A stretch of 53,862 bases of DNA from an uncultured Clostridia bacterium (GTDB lineage Bacteria > Bacillota > Peptococcia > Peptococcales > Peptococcaceae), in contig CALXUG010000015.1 of assembly GCA_944391625.1 (NCBI GenBank), forward strand, positions 1 to 53,862, in the 5' to 3' direction. Under the pieces are notes generated by a model. That model searched no databases. It saw nothing but the letters and a program-made list of their open reading frames with translations, and had not been told where the DNA came from. Positions within the stretch are counted from its first letter, which is position 1. Each line of letters begins with the position of its first letter. A program made the position numbers and the translations under genes. This document shows positions 25,180 through 34,680 of the stretch, piece by piece.

Positions 25180-25315
25180 AGGGAGATTGGAAGTATAGTA
25201 TGGATATTATCTCTTTGTAAACCTGATTATCTCCAAATTAACCGAATTTTTCTTAAACAACTTTACTCTCGTAACGATTATGCTTCATTCATGTAATTAC
25301 GTTAGGAAGGATCGT

Positions 25316-25726
25316 ATGAAAAAAATATTAGGAATATGCTTGGCTGTTTTTTTATTATACCTTTATATCTCTTTAAATTACATTTACGTACCCATGTTAA
25401 CAGAAAATACAGCAAAAATAGAAAAAATAGTTCTAATTTCTCATAATAAAAGTAATTGTTACGAAAAAATTTTAACTCCTGATGATAAAAACTTTGAACA
25501 ACTTATTTCCAGAATTAATCACAAGGGGAGAATACAAAATGTAGACGGTGGGTATTACCATGAAAGGGAATATGAAATTATAATCTACTATCTTGATGGT
25601 ACAAAAGATATTCTTGCATTTACAGAAGGATTAAAATTCATTTTTAGAGTTTTGGATTATAAAGAAGATATGTATGTCATTCATAACAAAGGGGAAGAAA
25701 TACTGCAACTCATGAATGAAGTTTAA
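25316..25726 (+). CDS. Small membrane-anchored or secreted protein, unknown
   Basis: 136 residues from ATG 25316, which has AGGAAGG 6 nt upstream. A single N-terminal hydrophobic segment (about 4-21, ILGICLAVFLLYLYIS) could be a signal peptide or anchor; the rest is an outward soluble domain with alternating beta-strand character (EYEIIIYYLDGTKDILAF). No family recognised. It is followed after 94 bp by the lipoprotein-like gene in the same direction. Base composition is markedly AT-rich relative to the MATE/MerR genes just before, suggesting separate origin. Confidence 0.6.
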   Translation: MKKILGICLAVFLLYLYISLNYIYVPMLTENTAKIEKIVLISHNKSNCYEKILTPDDKNFEQLISRINHKGRIQNVDGGYYHEREYEIIIYYLDGTKDILAFTEGLKFIFRVLDYKEDMYVIHNKGEEILQLMNEV

Positions 25727-25820
25727 GTATATTTCTATTAAGACCATACTGAAAAATTATCTACAATATATTTTGAAACAACGTACTTCGTTCAAGAACG
25801 TATTCAACAAGGAGGATATC

Positions 25821-27083
25821 ATGAGAAAAAAATATGGTTATATCTTAGTATGTCTTTTTATTGGACTTTGTTGTATAGCTTGTAATTCTACTGCGAGTGA
25901 GAAAATTAGTTATACATGGGTCCCCTTAGATTTTTCAAATTCAACACAGGACGAATCCGGGAATGGTTGGCAGTGGAATGCAAAAGAAAAAACATTGCTA
26001 TTAGATGGACTGCAATTGAATTGGGACTATGATAAAATGCCCGCAAACGCAGCAATACAATTACCGGCTGACTCCAAGATACACTTAACAGAGAATAGTA
26101 CAAATGAAGTTAGAATAAAAGCAGATGAGTTAGCAAATACGATAGTAGTTTTATGTGAAGAAAATGGAGATCTTTCGATAGAGGGAAACGGAACACTTTC
26201 GATGTCAGGAGATATTGTATATAGCATTTTAGCCAAAGAGGGAAACATCATAATAGAAAACGGAACAATTCAATTGAATCACAAAAAGGGATATGGTATT
26301 CGGGCAGAAAATGGTGTATATATCCAAAACAATGGAAATATTACTGTAAAAGATACGATGGTTGTAGGAGATAATGGCGTGACAATTAATGGAGGTATTC
26401 TATATGTAGAATGTCAAGAAGCCCCCTTATATGCACAAAACGGTAATGTTGTAATCAATGATGGAGTTGTAACCAGTAAGCAATCCGGAGAAGACCCTTT
26501 AGCCATTATTCTGGGGAAAGGGATTGCAGTATGGGAAACAGATGCAGACTCAAACTGGATTATAAACGGAGGAGAATTTTATACAACAGGTATAAAAATA
26601 AATAGTTCTTTCGTGGTAAACAATGGTTACGTGCAAATTGACGGCGTAGGAATTAACTTAGACTATATGGGGCGTTATGAACAAAACGGAGGACAAGTTA
26701 TTGTTCATTCTGAATATGCAGGTATTACAAACACACTATCCAGTTTTTCTGAAAATGTTATACCTAATCGAATTTGTCTGAACGGGGGACAATTGGAAGT
26801 GCATTGCAGCAATCCCAATTATAGTGCAATTGAATTTTGGGTAGAACAGCCAGAAAAACCAAATGTACTAGGTACCAGTATTTTAATAGGGGAGTCTATG
26901 GCATTGCAGCAAGGCGTTTGGGCAACAGAAAATAGCAAGCATTACCCGCTTCTGCAAGAACGTGACCAGCAAGAAGAGTCAATTGAAAATATTGTTCAGT
27001 TTATCACAACAATTCAGCCAGAAACGCCAAATGAAACACAAATGGGGCTGCAGGATATTGTGATTACAGAAAAAACGATATAA
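25821..27083 (+). CDS. Predicted lipoprotein with beta-helix-like repeats
   Basis: About 420 residues from ATG 25821 (AAGGAGGATATC just upstream). It begins with a basic start and hydrophobic segment ending CCIAC, so the cysteine near residue 20 is probably lipidated. From about 85 to 330 the chain is a series of short strands with recurring NGG/NG-V or NG-I turns (IEGNGTLSMSG, IIENGTIQLN, INGGILYVE, INDGVV, INGGEFYTTG, NNGYVQID, QNGGQVIV), as in right-handed parallel beta-helix or carbohydrate-binding surface proteins. No catalytic motif is visible. It may bind a polysaccharide at the cell surface. A strong terminator follows. AT-rich like its upstream neighbour. Confidence 0.6.
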   Translation: MRKKYGYILVCLFIGLCCIACNSTASEKISYTWVPLDFSNSTQDESGNGWQWNAKEKTLLLDGLQLNWDYDKMPANAAIQLPADSKIHLTENSTNEVRIKADELANTIVVLCEENGDLSIEGNGTLSMSGDIVYSILAKEGNIIIENGTIQLNHKKGYGIRAENGVYIQNNGNITVKDTMVVGDNGVTINGGILYVECQEAPLYAQNGNVVINDGVVTSKQSGEDPLAIILGKGIAVWETDADSNWIINGGEFYTTGIKINSSFVVNNGYVQIDGVGINLDYMGRYEQNGGQVIVHSEYAGITNTLSSFSENVIPNRICLNGGQLEVHCSNPNYSAIEFWVEQPEKPNVLGTSILIGESMALQQGVWATENSKHYPLLQERDQQEESIENIVQFITTIQPETPNETQMGLQDIVITEKTI

Positions 27084-27306
27084 TTTAAAGTTAGAAAACA
27101 ATAACATATCTTATAACAGTTTTTTCTATTTACAAAACTTGAAACTCTCTCTATGCTATTTTTTACCCCCTCCTCAGCGTTCCGTTTATCATCCGGTGAC
27201 GGTGTGAAGAGATGCAACGTTTTTTATTCTTATTTTCAATTTATCTTTATTTTAAAAAAAGTTTCCGAAAAACCCTGCATCTATGCACAACCCTATTGGT
27301 TGACAG

Positions 27307-27366
27307 AAACAACCCTTCACCAACTATGCACAAAGAGTGCACTAAAGTTGGTGAAGGGTTGTTTTA
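27307..27366 (+). terminator. Strong rho-independent terminator
   Basis: A 19-bp perfect stem, AAACAACCCTTCACCAACT (27307-27325) with its complement (27346-27364), plus inner GCAC/GTGC, then TTTT. It ends the lipoprotein-type gene; the remainder of the gap 27084-27472 shows no gene or other site. Confidence 0.85.
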
Positions 27367-27472
27367 AAAAATACTAAAGAATTATATTTTCAATTGTATT
27401 CGTTTCATGTTTTAATAGCACATATTTTTGAGTGTTCCAATCATACCTCTGTCATTCCAACAGCAATGCCCA

Positions 27473-27712
27473 TTAAAATGCGTTGTGATCGCCTTCCCGC
27501 TGCCAGACGGCATAGCCGTCCTCCTGGGTAATTTTAGACAGCATTTCATATACATCATCAATGGCTTCTTCTTTTGTATGATAACAATTGCCCATACTGA
27601 TGTGATATAAGTCCATCCAGTCGTTTTCACAGGCTTTTGTCATAAAAGTCCATTTATCTTCCTCATTTTGCTCTACAAACCAATATACTTCCTGCCATTT
27701 GGGACGAAACAT
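27473..27712 (-). CDS. Small soluble protein, unknown function
   Basis: 79 residues; ATG 27712 follows AAAGGAG with 6 nt spacing. The protein is acidic, with aromatic residues clustered near the start (WQEVYWFVEQ) and a mixed alpha/beta pattern. It begins two bases after the stop of the TrmH-type methyltransferase and so belongs to that operon (cca, trmH-like, this gene). No family is recognised. The position at the end of a tRNA/rRNA-modification operon does not by itself imply a related job. Confidence 0.65.
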   Translation of the reverse strand: MFRPKWQEVYWFVEQNEEDKWTFMTKACENDWMDLYHISMGNCYHTKEEAIDDVYEMLSKITQEDGYAVWQREGDHNAF

Positions 27713-27714
27713 GA

Positions 27715-28497
27715 TTACTCCTTTCTGCCGGTGCGGATGGCATATAACAATATGCCTGCGGCCACAGCTACATTCAAAGATTCTGCCTGCTGATATAATG
27801 GAATTTTTACATACAGGTCGCCTTTGGTGAGCAGCTGCGGACCATTGGCCTCGTTGCTGACTACCAGAGCGGTTTTTTCCGGAAATTGCATTTGATGATA
27901 ATACTGCTCGGCCCGGATATCGGATACCAACAGGGTAAATCCCCATTGATGAAGCTGTTCTTCCATTTCTGCCACATCGGCAATCTGATACACCGGCAGC
28001 TGAAACACAGCGCCCATGGTAGAACGCAATACTTTATCATTATACAAATCTACAGTGCCTTTTAAACATAATACCGCCTGGGTGCCGGATGCCCACGCTG
28101 TCCGCAAAATGGTTCCCAGGTTGCCCGGGTCCTGCACACCGTCTATAATTACAATTTGCTGCATATCACCTACAGCCTGCCAGTCCCATTGGGGCTGCCT
28201 GGCAATCACTGCTATGCCTTGCGGATGCATGGTGCAAAGCACTTTATCCAACAGACCGGACTTCACGATATAAACAGCTGTATCTGCGGTTAGCGCTAAC
28301 TGGGCCAATAAATTCTGCTGCTGTTCATCAATCAGAACAACCTCTGCGTTGCCGCAAGCCAGCGCTTCTTGGGCAAACCGCAGCCCTTCTGCCACAAATT
28401 GCTGATATTGCTGCCGATATTTTTTTTGCTGCAATGCTTTACAGCGTTTTAACCATTGGTTTTGTTCCGATTGGATCCATTCTAGTTGTTTTTGCAT
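27715..28497 (-). CDS. TrmH/SpoU-family RNA 2'-O-methyltransferase
   Basis: About 260 residues. An N-terminal substrate-binding domain (about 10-100) and a C-terminal SPOUT fold with the three conserved motifs: DPGNLGTILRTAWASG, LVVSNEANGPQ and VKIPLYQQAESLNVAVAAGILLY. It methylates a ribose in tRNA or rRNA using SAM; target not determinable. ATG 28497 fits AGAGAGGA with 6 nt; a longer ATG two codons earlier lies too close to the ribosome site. It overlaps the 3' end of cca, so coupling is likely. Confidence 0.88.
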   Translation of the reverse strand: MQKQLEWIQSEQNQWLKRCKALQQKKYRQQYQQFVAEGLRFAQEALACGNAEVVLIDEQQQNLLAQLALTADTAVYIVKSGLLDKVLCTMHPQGIAVIARQPQWDWQAVGDMQQIVIIDGVQDPGNLGTILRTAWASGTQAVLCLKGTVDLYNDKVLRSTMGAVFQLPVYQIADVAEMEEQLHQWGFTLLVSDIRAEQYYHQMQFPEKTALVVSNEANGPQLLTKGDLYVKIPLYQQAESLNVAVAAGILLYAIRTGRKE

Positions 28498-29819
28498 GTC
28501 CATTCCTCTCTTGCTTTTTGTAGTAAAAACTCCCTCTCATTTCGCTCCGGCTGCTCCAGCACCATTTGCAGCAGCTGCGCCAGCACTTCCCCCACCTGTT
28601 TGCCTTTAAAGCCCATTGCGGTCAGATCTCGTCCTGATACAGCCAGCTGTTTTAAGGAACAGCAGTCATGATTTTCTATAATCTGCTGTAAAATTTGTTT
28701 TTCGGCATTCAGTTCCTGCAAGGATGCTGCCTGTTCATTGTTATCTGCCGCCAGAATATCTGCCCGCTGCAGTTCTAATAACTGCGCTACGCTGGCAGGT
28801 CCCAAATCGGCCACCGCTTTTCGCATCCATACAACATCAGGCTTTAGCACTCTGGTATGGTTTTCTACTAATAGTTTTACCTGATTGATTGTTTTTTTGT
28901 CATACCGCAGCCGCTCCAAAATAGTTTCAGTCAGTTGTACGCTGACGCTCTCATATCCGGAAAACAGCGGCGCTCCGGCATGGGTCTGCCCAATCACAGG
29001 CTTGCCGATATCATGCAGCAGGGCAGCCAAACGCAGTACGATTGTATCCGGCACCAAGGCCACCGCTTTGGCAGTGTGGGAAAAAACAGTGTGCCCGGAA
29101 GTCTGCTCAAAGATAAAGGCCTGTTCCAACTCCGGCAAAAAATAAGGCAGACAATACAGCCGCGCCAGCGTTTGCAGTCCATAAGCAGCCCAGGAGCTGG
29201 TCAAAATTTTGTCCAGTTCCACCTGAATGCGTTCCCGGGCAATATGCTCCAGCAAATGACTGTACTGGCCAATGGCAGCTTCGGTTTCCTGCTCAAATTG
29301 AAAATTCAGCACACAGGCAAACCGCACCGCCCGCATAATCCGCAGGCCATCTTCCTGATATCGGCTGGCGGCATCTCCTACACAGCGAATGATGCCCTGC
29401 TGCAAATCGGAGATCCCATCAAAATAATCCACAATCCCTGTCTGTGGATGATAGGCCAGAGCATTGATGGTAAAATCTCTGCGGCTTAAGTCCTTTTGTA
29501 AATCAGAGGTAAAAAATACTTCCTTGGGATGACGGTTATCTTCATACTCGCCATCAATCCGAAAGGTAGTAATTTCTACGGCCAGACCGCCCAGCAATAC
29601 GGTAACGGTGCCATGCTGCAATCCGGTCAGAATCACTTTATCCTCTTTAAAAAATTCTACCACCTGCTCCGGTAAAGCTTCGGTGCAAATATCCCAATCC
29701 TTGGGCTGCTTTCCCAACAAGCTGTCCCGCACGCATCCGCCCACTAAATAGGCCTGCAAATGGTGTTGTGAAAACCGTTCTAAAATTTCCCGGCATTGCC
29801 AGGGAATTTGTATTTGCAT
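28482..29819 (-). CDS. cca: CCA-adding/polyA-type tRNA nucleotidyltransferase with HD domain
   Basis: About 445 residues. Motifs: GGCVRDSLLG (about 27-36), DWDICT (metal-binding aspartates), RRDFTINALAYHP, then RAVRFA and, in the C-terminal half, the HD domain (ALLHDIGKP). This is the class II nucleotidyltransferase that adds or repairs the 3' CCA of tRNAs. The HD domain is a common extra in Clostridia. Start ATG 29819 is preferred; AAGG lies 9 nt before. First gene of a three-gene operon. The gap 29829-30081 upstream is AT-rich and holds nothing I recognise beyond the promoter at 30082-30110. Confidence 0.92.
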   Translation of the reverse strand: MQIQIPWQCREILERFSQHHLQAYLVGGCVRDSLLGKQPKDWDICTEALPEQVVEFFKEDKVILTGLQHGTVTVLLGGLAVEITTFRIDGEYEDNRHPKEVFFTSDLQKDLSRRDFTINALAYHPQTGIVDYFDGISDLQQGIIRCVGDAASRYQEDGLRIMRAVRFACVLNFQFEQETEAAIGQYSHLLEHIARERIQVELDKILTSSWAAYGLQTLARLYCLPYFLPELEQAFIFEQTSGHTVFSHTAKAVALVPDTIVLRLAALLHDIGKPVIGQTHAGAPLFSGYESVSVQLTETILERLRYDKKTINQVKLLVENHTRVLKPDVVWMRKAVADLGPASVAQLLELQRADILAADNNEQAASLQELNAEKQILQQIIENHDCCSLKQLAVSGRDLTAMGFKGKQVGEVLAQLLQMVLEQPERNEREFLLQKAREEWTCKNN

Positions 29820-30081
29820 TATCATCATCCTTACTTTCTTTACTCAAATACTATATACATCATCATATCCCAAAAATTTTTACAAAAACGTTATGCTGTT
29901 GTTATCATAACAGGAAACAGATAAAATAACAAATATAAAATCATTTCACCGCAGTATTGCCATGAATTATGGAAAAACTATTTACTTTTGCGGCAAAATC
30001 AGGTAGACTAATATGCAATTAGGCAATGGCACAAAATCATTCAGGCTATTGTGAAAAAATTATTTATTATGAAATGTTTTA

Positions 30082-30110
30082 TTGTAATTATATTAAAATT
30101 TTTATATAAT
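30082..30110 (+). promoter_or_regulatory. Strong promoter of the phosphoribosyltransferase-like gene
   Basis: TTGTAA (30082-30087), 17-bp spacer, perfect TATAAT (30105-30110), set in very AT-rich DNA. The transcript would have a leader of about 80 nt before ATG 30196, which is enough for a regulatory structure, but no clear hairpin was seen. Confidence 0.75.
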
Positions 30111-30195
30111 ATACTTACAAGTAACGTTCTTATATAAATTCCATTCTATATTGGAACAAAAATATTATTACAACTTATAACTGGAGGGCATTATT

Positions 30196-30801
30196 ATGAA
30201 ACTACATCGTTATTTCTATCCAGATGGAAACTTTGAATTACTGTTCTTATGTGACTATTATCCTGTAGACATGTACAAACAGGATTTCTATAATCATAAC
30301 TGCAGCCGTCTGCTGAACTTCCGCCAGAATATCAGCGACTCTTTGGACTACATCCGCGGTTATCTGTACAACGATCCATACTGGCAGAGATTAACACAGG
30401 AATTAGAAGGGGAAGACGTGCACGTTTATGCGTTCCCATCCTGTACCATTGATAACTTTAAGTCCGGTTTATATCCATTGGTAGAGGATTTGTGCCGCGC
30501 CAACGAATCTTTCTTTGATGCTGCAAAATGTCTGGTTCGTACCAGAACTCTGGAAAGCGAAGAAAAAGTATCCGGTCATATGGCAACCATCGAAAAATCC
30601 CGCTGCTGTGAAATCACCGATGAGTCCATCGCAATTTTGTTTGATGATGTAACTACAAACGGCGCTTCTTTAAAGGCTGGTCATGATATTTTAAAAGCTG
30701 CCGGCTACAAAACTATTATTTGTATTGCTATTGCTAAAGTATATCATCCGGAAGAAGAAAGCGAAGAAATTGAAGCACCTGTTTTGAAAAAAGAAGCTTA
30801 A
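30196..30801 (+). CDS. Phosphoribosyltransferase-like protein, stand-alone
   Basis: 201 residues; ATG follows AACTGGAGGG. The C-terminal half holds ILFDDVTTNGASLKAGHDIL, the PRPP-binding loop of type I phosphoribosyltransferases, preceded by VRTRTL and EKSRCCEI and followed by IICIAIAKVY. The first half (MKLHRYFYPDG to HVYAFPSC) has no recognised relative, and the ComF zinc motif is absent. A role in purine or pyrimidine salvage, or a ComF-like DNA function, is possible; substrate unknown. It is alone, with a strong promoter, a terminator (30851-30885), and codon use more GC-balanced than its AT-rich leader. Strong expression is inferred from the promoter only. Confidence 0.7.
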   Translation: MKLHRYFYPDGNFELLFLCDYYPVDMYKQDFYNHNCSRLLNFRQNISDSLDYIRGYLYNDPYWQRLTQELEGEDVHVYAFPSCTIDNFKSGLYPLVEDLCRANESFFDAAKCLVRTRTLESEEKVSGHMATIEKSRCCEITDESIAILFDDVTTNGASLKAGHDILKAAGYKTIICIAIAKVYHPEEESEEIEAPVLKKEA

Positions 30802-30850
30802 ATCTTTTCTTGTGCCAAAGAAATCTTGTTGGCCGTTTTATCAGGTTTAC

Positions 30851-30885
30851 ACACCGCCGTACACACTGTTGTGCGGCGGTTTTTT
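30851..30885 (+). terminator. Terminator of the phosphoribosyltransferase gene
   Basis: ACCGCCG (30851-30857) with CGGCGGT (30872-30878), inner ACACA/TGTTGT pairing, and a run of seven T. Well placed, 50 bp after the stop codon. Confidence 0.88.
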
Positions 30886-30924
30886 TGCATCTGATTTCAC
30901 GTCTGATTTCAGCAAAACAACTGA

Positions 30925-30968
30925 TAAAAAAAGCCGCCGGACATCTTAACGATAGACTCCGGCAGCTT
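30925..30968 (-). terminator. Terminator of the TPR protein gene
   Basis: Minus strand: AAGCTGCCGGA (30958-30968) pairs with TCCGGCGGCTT (30931-30941), one mismatch, followed by TTTTTT. It lies about 105 bp beyond the stop codon at 31075. Confidence 0.8.
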
Positions 30969-31074
30969 CTTAATAAACATAGAAACACTTGCGGCAAAGT
31001 TCTGCGCAAACAGCTTTTTTCTATTAGGCTTTTATTGTTTTTTTATTTTTATTTTTTCATCAGCATAACGTTTT

Positions 31075-33693
31075 TTACCGCAGCTGATATTTGCGGGAAA
31101 CCGAATAAACAGTATTGACTGTACCGCCGTCCTCCTCTAAATCTACGCCCTGTTCCTTGGCATCTTCAATGGCAGAAAAAATAGAGCTGACGGCAATCAA
31201 ACGGCTGTATACCTCGTTTTCCCTGCCGTCGAAGACTCTATACTCCAACCCCCAAAACATGGCCTGCCGCATAATGGTATAACTATGAATCTGCTGACGA
31301 TAGACGGTAAGGATCTCGCCCTCTCTGTCCAATGTCAGCAATTCGGGATAGGTAATGTTATCAAAGGCATGTTCAGCACAAATTTCCGGCAGAAACAAAA
31401 AAAATTCTTCGGCCAAGACATCGTCCTGCACCACTTCCTGCAGCCGTTCCAATACCACATCATAGTCTTCTTCTAAGAAAATTTCGGCAGCCTGCCAGGT
31501 CAGACGGCACAATTGCTGCTGGGTGTAAGGATAAGCCTGCCAGGTGTCGGCCTGCTGCTGTAAGAAAACAACCTGTTTTTGCACCACAAAGCCTTTGGCA
31601 TCCCATTCCTGCACCAAATCTTCAATCTGTTGGCTGATTTCTGTACACTCTACATGATTCAGCCGACACACACCTGTTTTTATTTCCTCTGTTTTTGCAC
31701 CGTAAAACTCAATATAACAAACTTTCTGATTTCCCAGACGTTTTATGATGTCATCCTGAAACAGGCTCCAGTAATCTAACGCCTCCTTCATCGACGTATG
31801 GGAACGCCCCGAATAGCAATTCCAAACATGCTCTTTCCCTGCAAATTCTGACCGCACAGTGCTTTCTTCCGGCATACCAAGCAAATGAAAAAAAATCGGA
31901 GCCGTCATTTCCAAAAAACTTTCTGCCGCCATCTTTAACGCATCCTGCGGCACTGCGCCCAATCCGGTCGCCTGCTCAATAAGTATCCGATCCCATTGGG
32001 GATGGAACAATAAAAAATCCACCGACGCAGTGGTTCTTTTCATTTCTGTCACAAAAGGCGTAATGGTTAACTGCAATTGGGGCAGATGCAAATGCTCCCC
32101 TTCAACAATTGTTTCCACCATAAAGTTCTTGTGCAATTCATGCTGCAGCAGATATTGCTGCGCTCCCCAAGGTGTCAGCAAAGTTTCTTCTTCCTCTTGT
32201 TTTCTTGCAAAAACAGCTGGCTGCGGCAGATCATCGCACAACGAAAAATAACGGCCATTTTTACGGAATTCGCAGATACCAGCTTCTTTTAACTGATACA
32301 AACCGATATAATTTGCCATCACCTGTTTGGTCAGCTGAATAAACTGCTCCAAATTGTAACACACACAATCCAGGTAACAATAGCGATAACCGGAAGCGCC
32401 GCCAACACACTCCCCTACAGCAAATCCTGTTGCACTTAATTTCTGACTCAACTCTTTTTCGATCTCACCCCGTACATTGATCCATTCTTCCCGGTCAATG
32501 GTTTCACAGGAATAAAAAATAAACGCCCAGACAATGCCATCCAGTGCCGCATCTTCAAAGAGAAAGGTATCATTGATATAGTAGCTGTTTAATACCGGAA
32601 GGGCTGCTGCCGATATGCTTCCGGCAAATACGTCTTCCCGCAGCCCCCAGTCTTCATATTCAGAATGCATATCATAGGTTGTAAACAACCCCAGCGGATC
32701 ATTTTGCGGTGATAAGGTTCCATCTGCCTGCAGTTCGGCCAGAAAATCTTTCAGGGCGTCCAGTGTCATCGAAAAATCACTCTCAGGCAGTTCCAATATC
32801 TGCACATAGCCCAAATTGGCAATTACAGAAAGTTCTCCGATACATTGGTTTAATAGCTGATACAAAAAAGTATAAGCATCACTTTGCTCCACCAGCAAAA
32901 GCGCCTCATGATAGCAGGTGATTCCCACTCTGCCGTCTTGCAGCAGCTGAGGCCAAACCTGTATTTGCGTCGGAGACAGCAGATATTCTCCGATAGCCGC
33001 TTTTATTTGCTCCGATTCTTCCGCCGGAAGCTGTCCCACGATAAAATCCCAAAATTCCATAAGCGATTCCGGCGCCCGCATCTGCCAGCAAACCATTCCA
33101 TAAAGAGTGGTGCGATTGCCGTCGGGCGATAAAATAAGCTGATAGCGCCCTTCCCATTGTTCTAAATAAAAAACAGGCGTGCGGAATACGTTTTTCAGAA
33201 GTTCATTTACATACTGCCGCACTGCAGCAGGATCAGCCTGTTGTTCCATCATGTCACGCACAATGGCTTCCTGCTCCACAAACAAATCCCAAAAATCATC
33301 GACACGCTGCTGAAAGGGCAAATCCATTTGCTGCCACAGCATATGTTCCTGGCATTGCAGCAGCAGTTCTCTGGCCGCTGTATCCTCCGGTGTTAACTGC
33401 AATAACAGATCCACGGCAGTCAAGGCTTCTGCATACCGCTGCAAGCCATATAAAACACGACTGTATATAGAATACCACTTTGCCTGTTTACGCGCTTTTG
33501 GCGCAATTTGTTTTAATGCCCGCAGCGCCTCCTTGTCCATTTTTTTTGCATGCAAAGCCTCTGCCAGCAAACACAATACTTCGGCATCTCTTTCAGCTTC
33601 TGACAGATGTATAATCTTCTGTATGGTTTTTTCATACTCACCTTGCTGATTCCAATGTTCTAATTGCTTTAGAAACATCTCGTTATCCTTCAT
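31075..33693 (-). CDS. Large TPR-containing protein, unknown function
   Basis: About 872 residues. The first about 130 are helical TPR-like repeats (AEVLCLLAEALHAKKMDKEALRALKQIAPKAR, YSRVLYGLQRYAEALTAVDLLLQL). The remainder holds several repeated alpha/beta modules, each with WRIL/ALDYWSLFQDD-type elements; they look like duplicated small domains of a kind seen beside DUF4026/DUF4261 genes, but I cannot name them. No signal peptide or transmembrane segment. Start at ATG 33693 (AGGA upstream) rather than the longer TTG. It is followed by a terminator and preceded, 97 bp away, by the DUF4261 gene in the same direction, suggesting one unit. Confidence 0.65.
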   Translation of the reverse strand: MKDNEMFLKQLEHWNQQGEYEKTIQKIIHLSEAERDAEVLCLLAEALHAKKMDKEALRALKQIAPKARKQAKWYSIYSRVLYGLQRYAEALTAVDLLLQLTPEDTAARELLLQCQEHMLWQQMDLPFQQRVDDFWDLFVEQEAIVRDMMEQQADPAAVRQYVNELLKNVFRTPVFYLEQWEGRYQLILSPDGNRTTLYGMVCWQMRAPESLMEFWDFIVGQLPAEESEQIKAAIGEYLLSPTQIQVWPQLLQDGRVGITCYHEALLLVEQSDAYTFLYQLLNQCIGELSVIANLGYVQILELPESDFSMTLDALKDFLAELQADGTLSPQNDPLGLFTTYDMHSEYEDWGLREDVFAGSISAAALPVLNSYYINDTFLFEDAALDGIVWAFIFYSCETIDREEWINVRGEIEKELSQKLSATGFAVGECVGGASGYRYCYLDCVCYNLEQFIQLTKQVMANYIGLYQLKEAGICEFRKNGRYFSLCDDLPQPAVFARKQEEEETLLTPWGAQQYLLQHELHKNFMVETIVEGEHLHLPQLQLTITPFVTEMKRTTASVDFLLFHPQWDRILIEQATGLGAVPQDALKMAAESFLEMTAPIFFHLLGMPEESTVRSEFAGKEHVWNCYSGRSHTSMKEALDYWSLFQDDIIKRLGNQKVCYIEFYGAKTEEIKTGVCRLNHVECTEISQQIEDLVQEWDAKGFVVQKQVVFLQQQADTWQAYPYTQQQLCRLTWQAAEIFLEEDYDVVLERLQEVVQDDVLAEEFFLFLPEICAEHAFDNITYPELLTLDREGEILTVYRQQIHSYTIMRQAMFWGLEYRVFDGRENEVYSRLIAVSSIFSAIEDAKEQGVDLEEDGGTVNTVYSVSRKYQLR

Positions 33694-33789
33694 TGTTTCC
33701 TGCATCCTGAAAAAACTCTCTCCCAATAAAATAAATATGCGCAACAACAGAAAAAGGCAGTGCTGCCTATACAGACCTGCCTTTTAGAC

Positions 33790-34680
33790 TTAATAAGCAA
33801 TCTGAATGCTGTGTCCTTCCACCGCAACGCCGTCTCCCCGCTTCATTTGCAGCTTCTGTTCTGCATGAAATCCAATGGTATCTCCATGACGCAAAGTGCG
33901 GTCCCCCTCCAGCACGTAATAGGCTGCATTATACAGAAATTCTCTGATATCTTCCAGACTTTGCTTACTATTTAATATTTCCAGCTCATCTTTACCAAAG
34001 GCATCCATGCCGATGGTATAACCATGATTTCCTGCCTCATTCTGATATAGGCCAAAGTAAATCCAGTTTTGTACAGGAAGTTCGCCCTGTTCCATCTCTG
34101 CGGTAACTTCCCGGTAAGCTGCCGGTTCCAGCACTGTACCGGAAGTATATACCCCAATGGCATTTGCAGCATCCAAACAGGAGGAAATGATTTTTACATA
34201 AGTTTTCCCTGCCTCCGTCGGTGTCATCACATGAGGCAGCACAGCAACCATTAAATGGGCGACATGCTGTTTTGTCACTTCTACTGCATCTTTCCACAAA
34301 TAATTGCTGGCAGCAAAACGCTCAGCCTCTCCATCAGGCACCGGTGTCGGTGTATAACCGATTACAACCATAGCGCCCGGTATATCAAATACCAAATTTC
34401 CATCCTGAATCTCAGGCTCTGTCAATACATCTACAGATTCTTCCGCCAATAACTGATCAAACCAATCGCCGGTTTCTCCGCCTTCTACGATAATCTCATC
34501 TGTTTGGGCGGCAACCGGTTCAATGCCCCATCGCTGCTTTAACCGCTGTTTTAACGCCAACAAGTCATATTCGACATGATTCAGCAAAACAAAACCGCAA
34601 AAACTTCCTGTATAATTTCTTTTTTCTGCGGCACTGTGTTCTTCTGTCAAAACGGCCGCTGCCTCGTCCAATCGTTTCAT
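33790..34680 (-). CDS. DUF4261-family protein
   Basis: About 296 residues from ATG 34680, preceded by AGGAAAAGGGG. GAMVVIGYTPTPVPDGEAERFAASNYLWKDAVEVTKQHVAHLMVAVLP is the conserved core pattern of DUF4261 proteins (two strands, P-x-P, then an Asn-Tyr-Leu-Trp helix and an AHL strand). Function of the family is not established; members often occur with TPR and other DUF proteins, sometimes near toxin-immunity islands, without proof. Soluble, cytoplasmic. Likely co-transcribed with the TPR protein. Confidence 0.7.
   Translation of the reverse strand: MKRLDEAAAVLTEEHSAAEKRNYTGSFCGFVLLNHVEYDLLALKQRLKQRWGIEPVAAQTDEIIVEGGETGDWFDQLLAEESVDVLTEPEIQDGNLVFDIPGAMVVIGYTPTPVPDGEAERFAASNYLWKDAVEVTKQHVAHLMVAVLPHVMTPTEAGKTYVKIISSCLDAANAIGVYTSGTVLEPAAYREVTAEMEQGELPVQNWIYFGLYQNEAGNHGYTIGMDAFGKDELEILNSKQSLEDIREFLYNAAYYVLEGDRTLRHGDTIGFHAEQKLQMKRGDGVAVEGHSIQIAY

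Noticed and set aside
28935-29489. Long plus-strand open frame opposite cca
   Set aside because: It is antisense to a clearly conserved gene, has no ribosome site and no family resemblance; it is a shadow frame.
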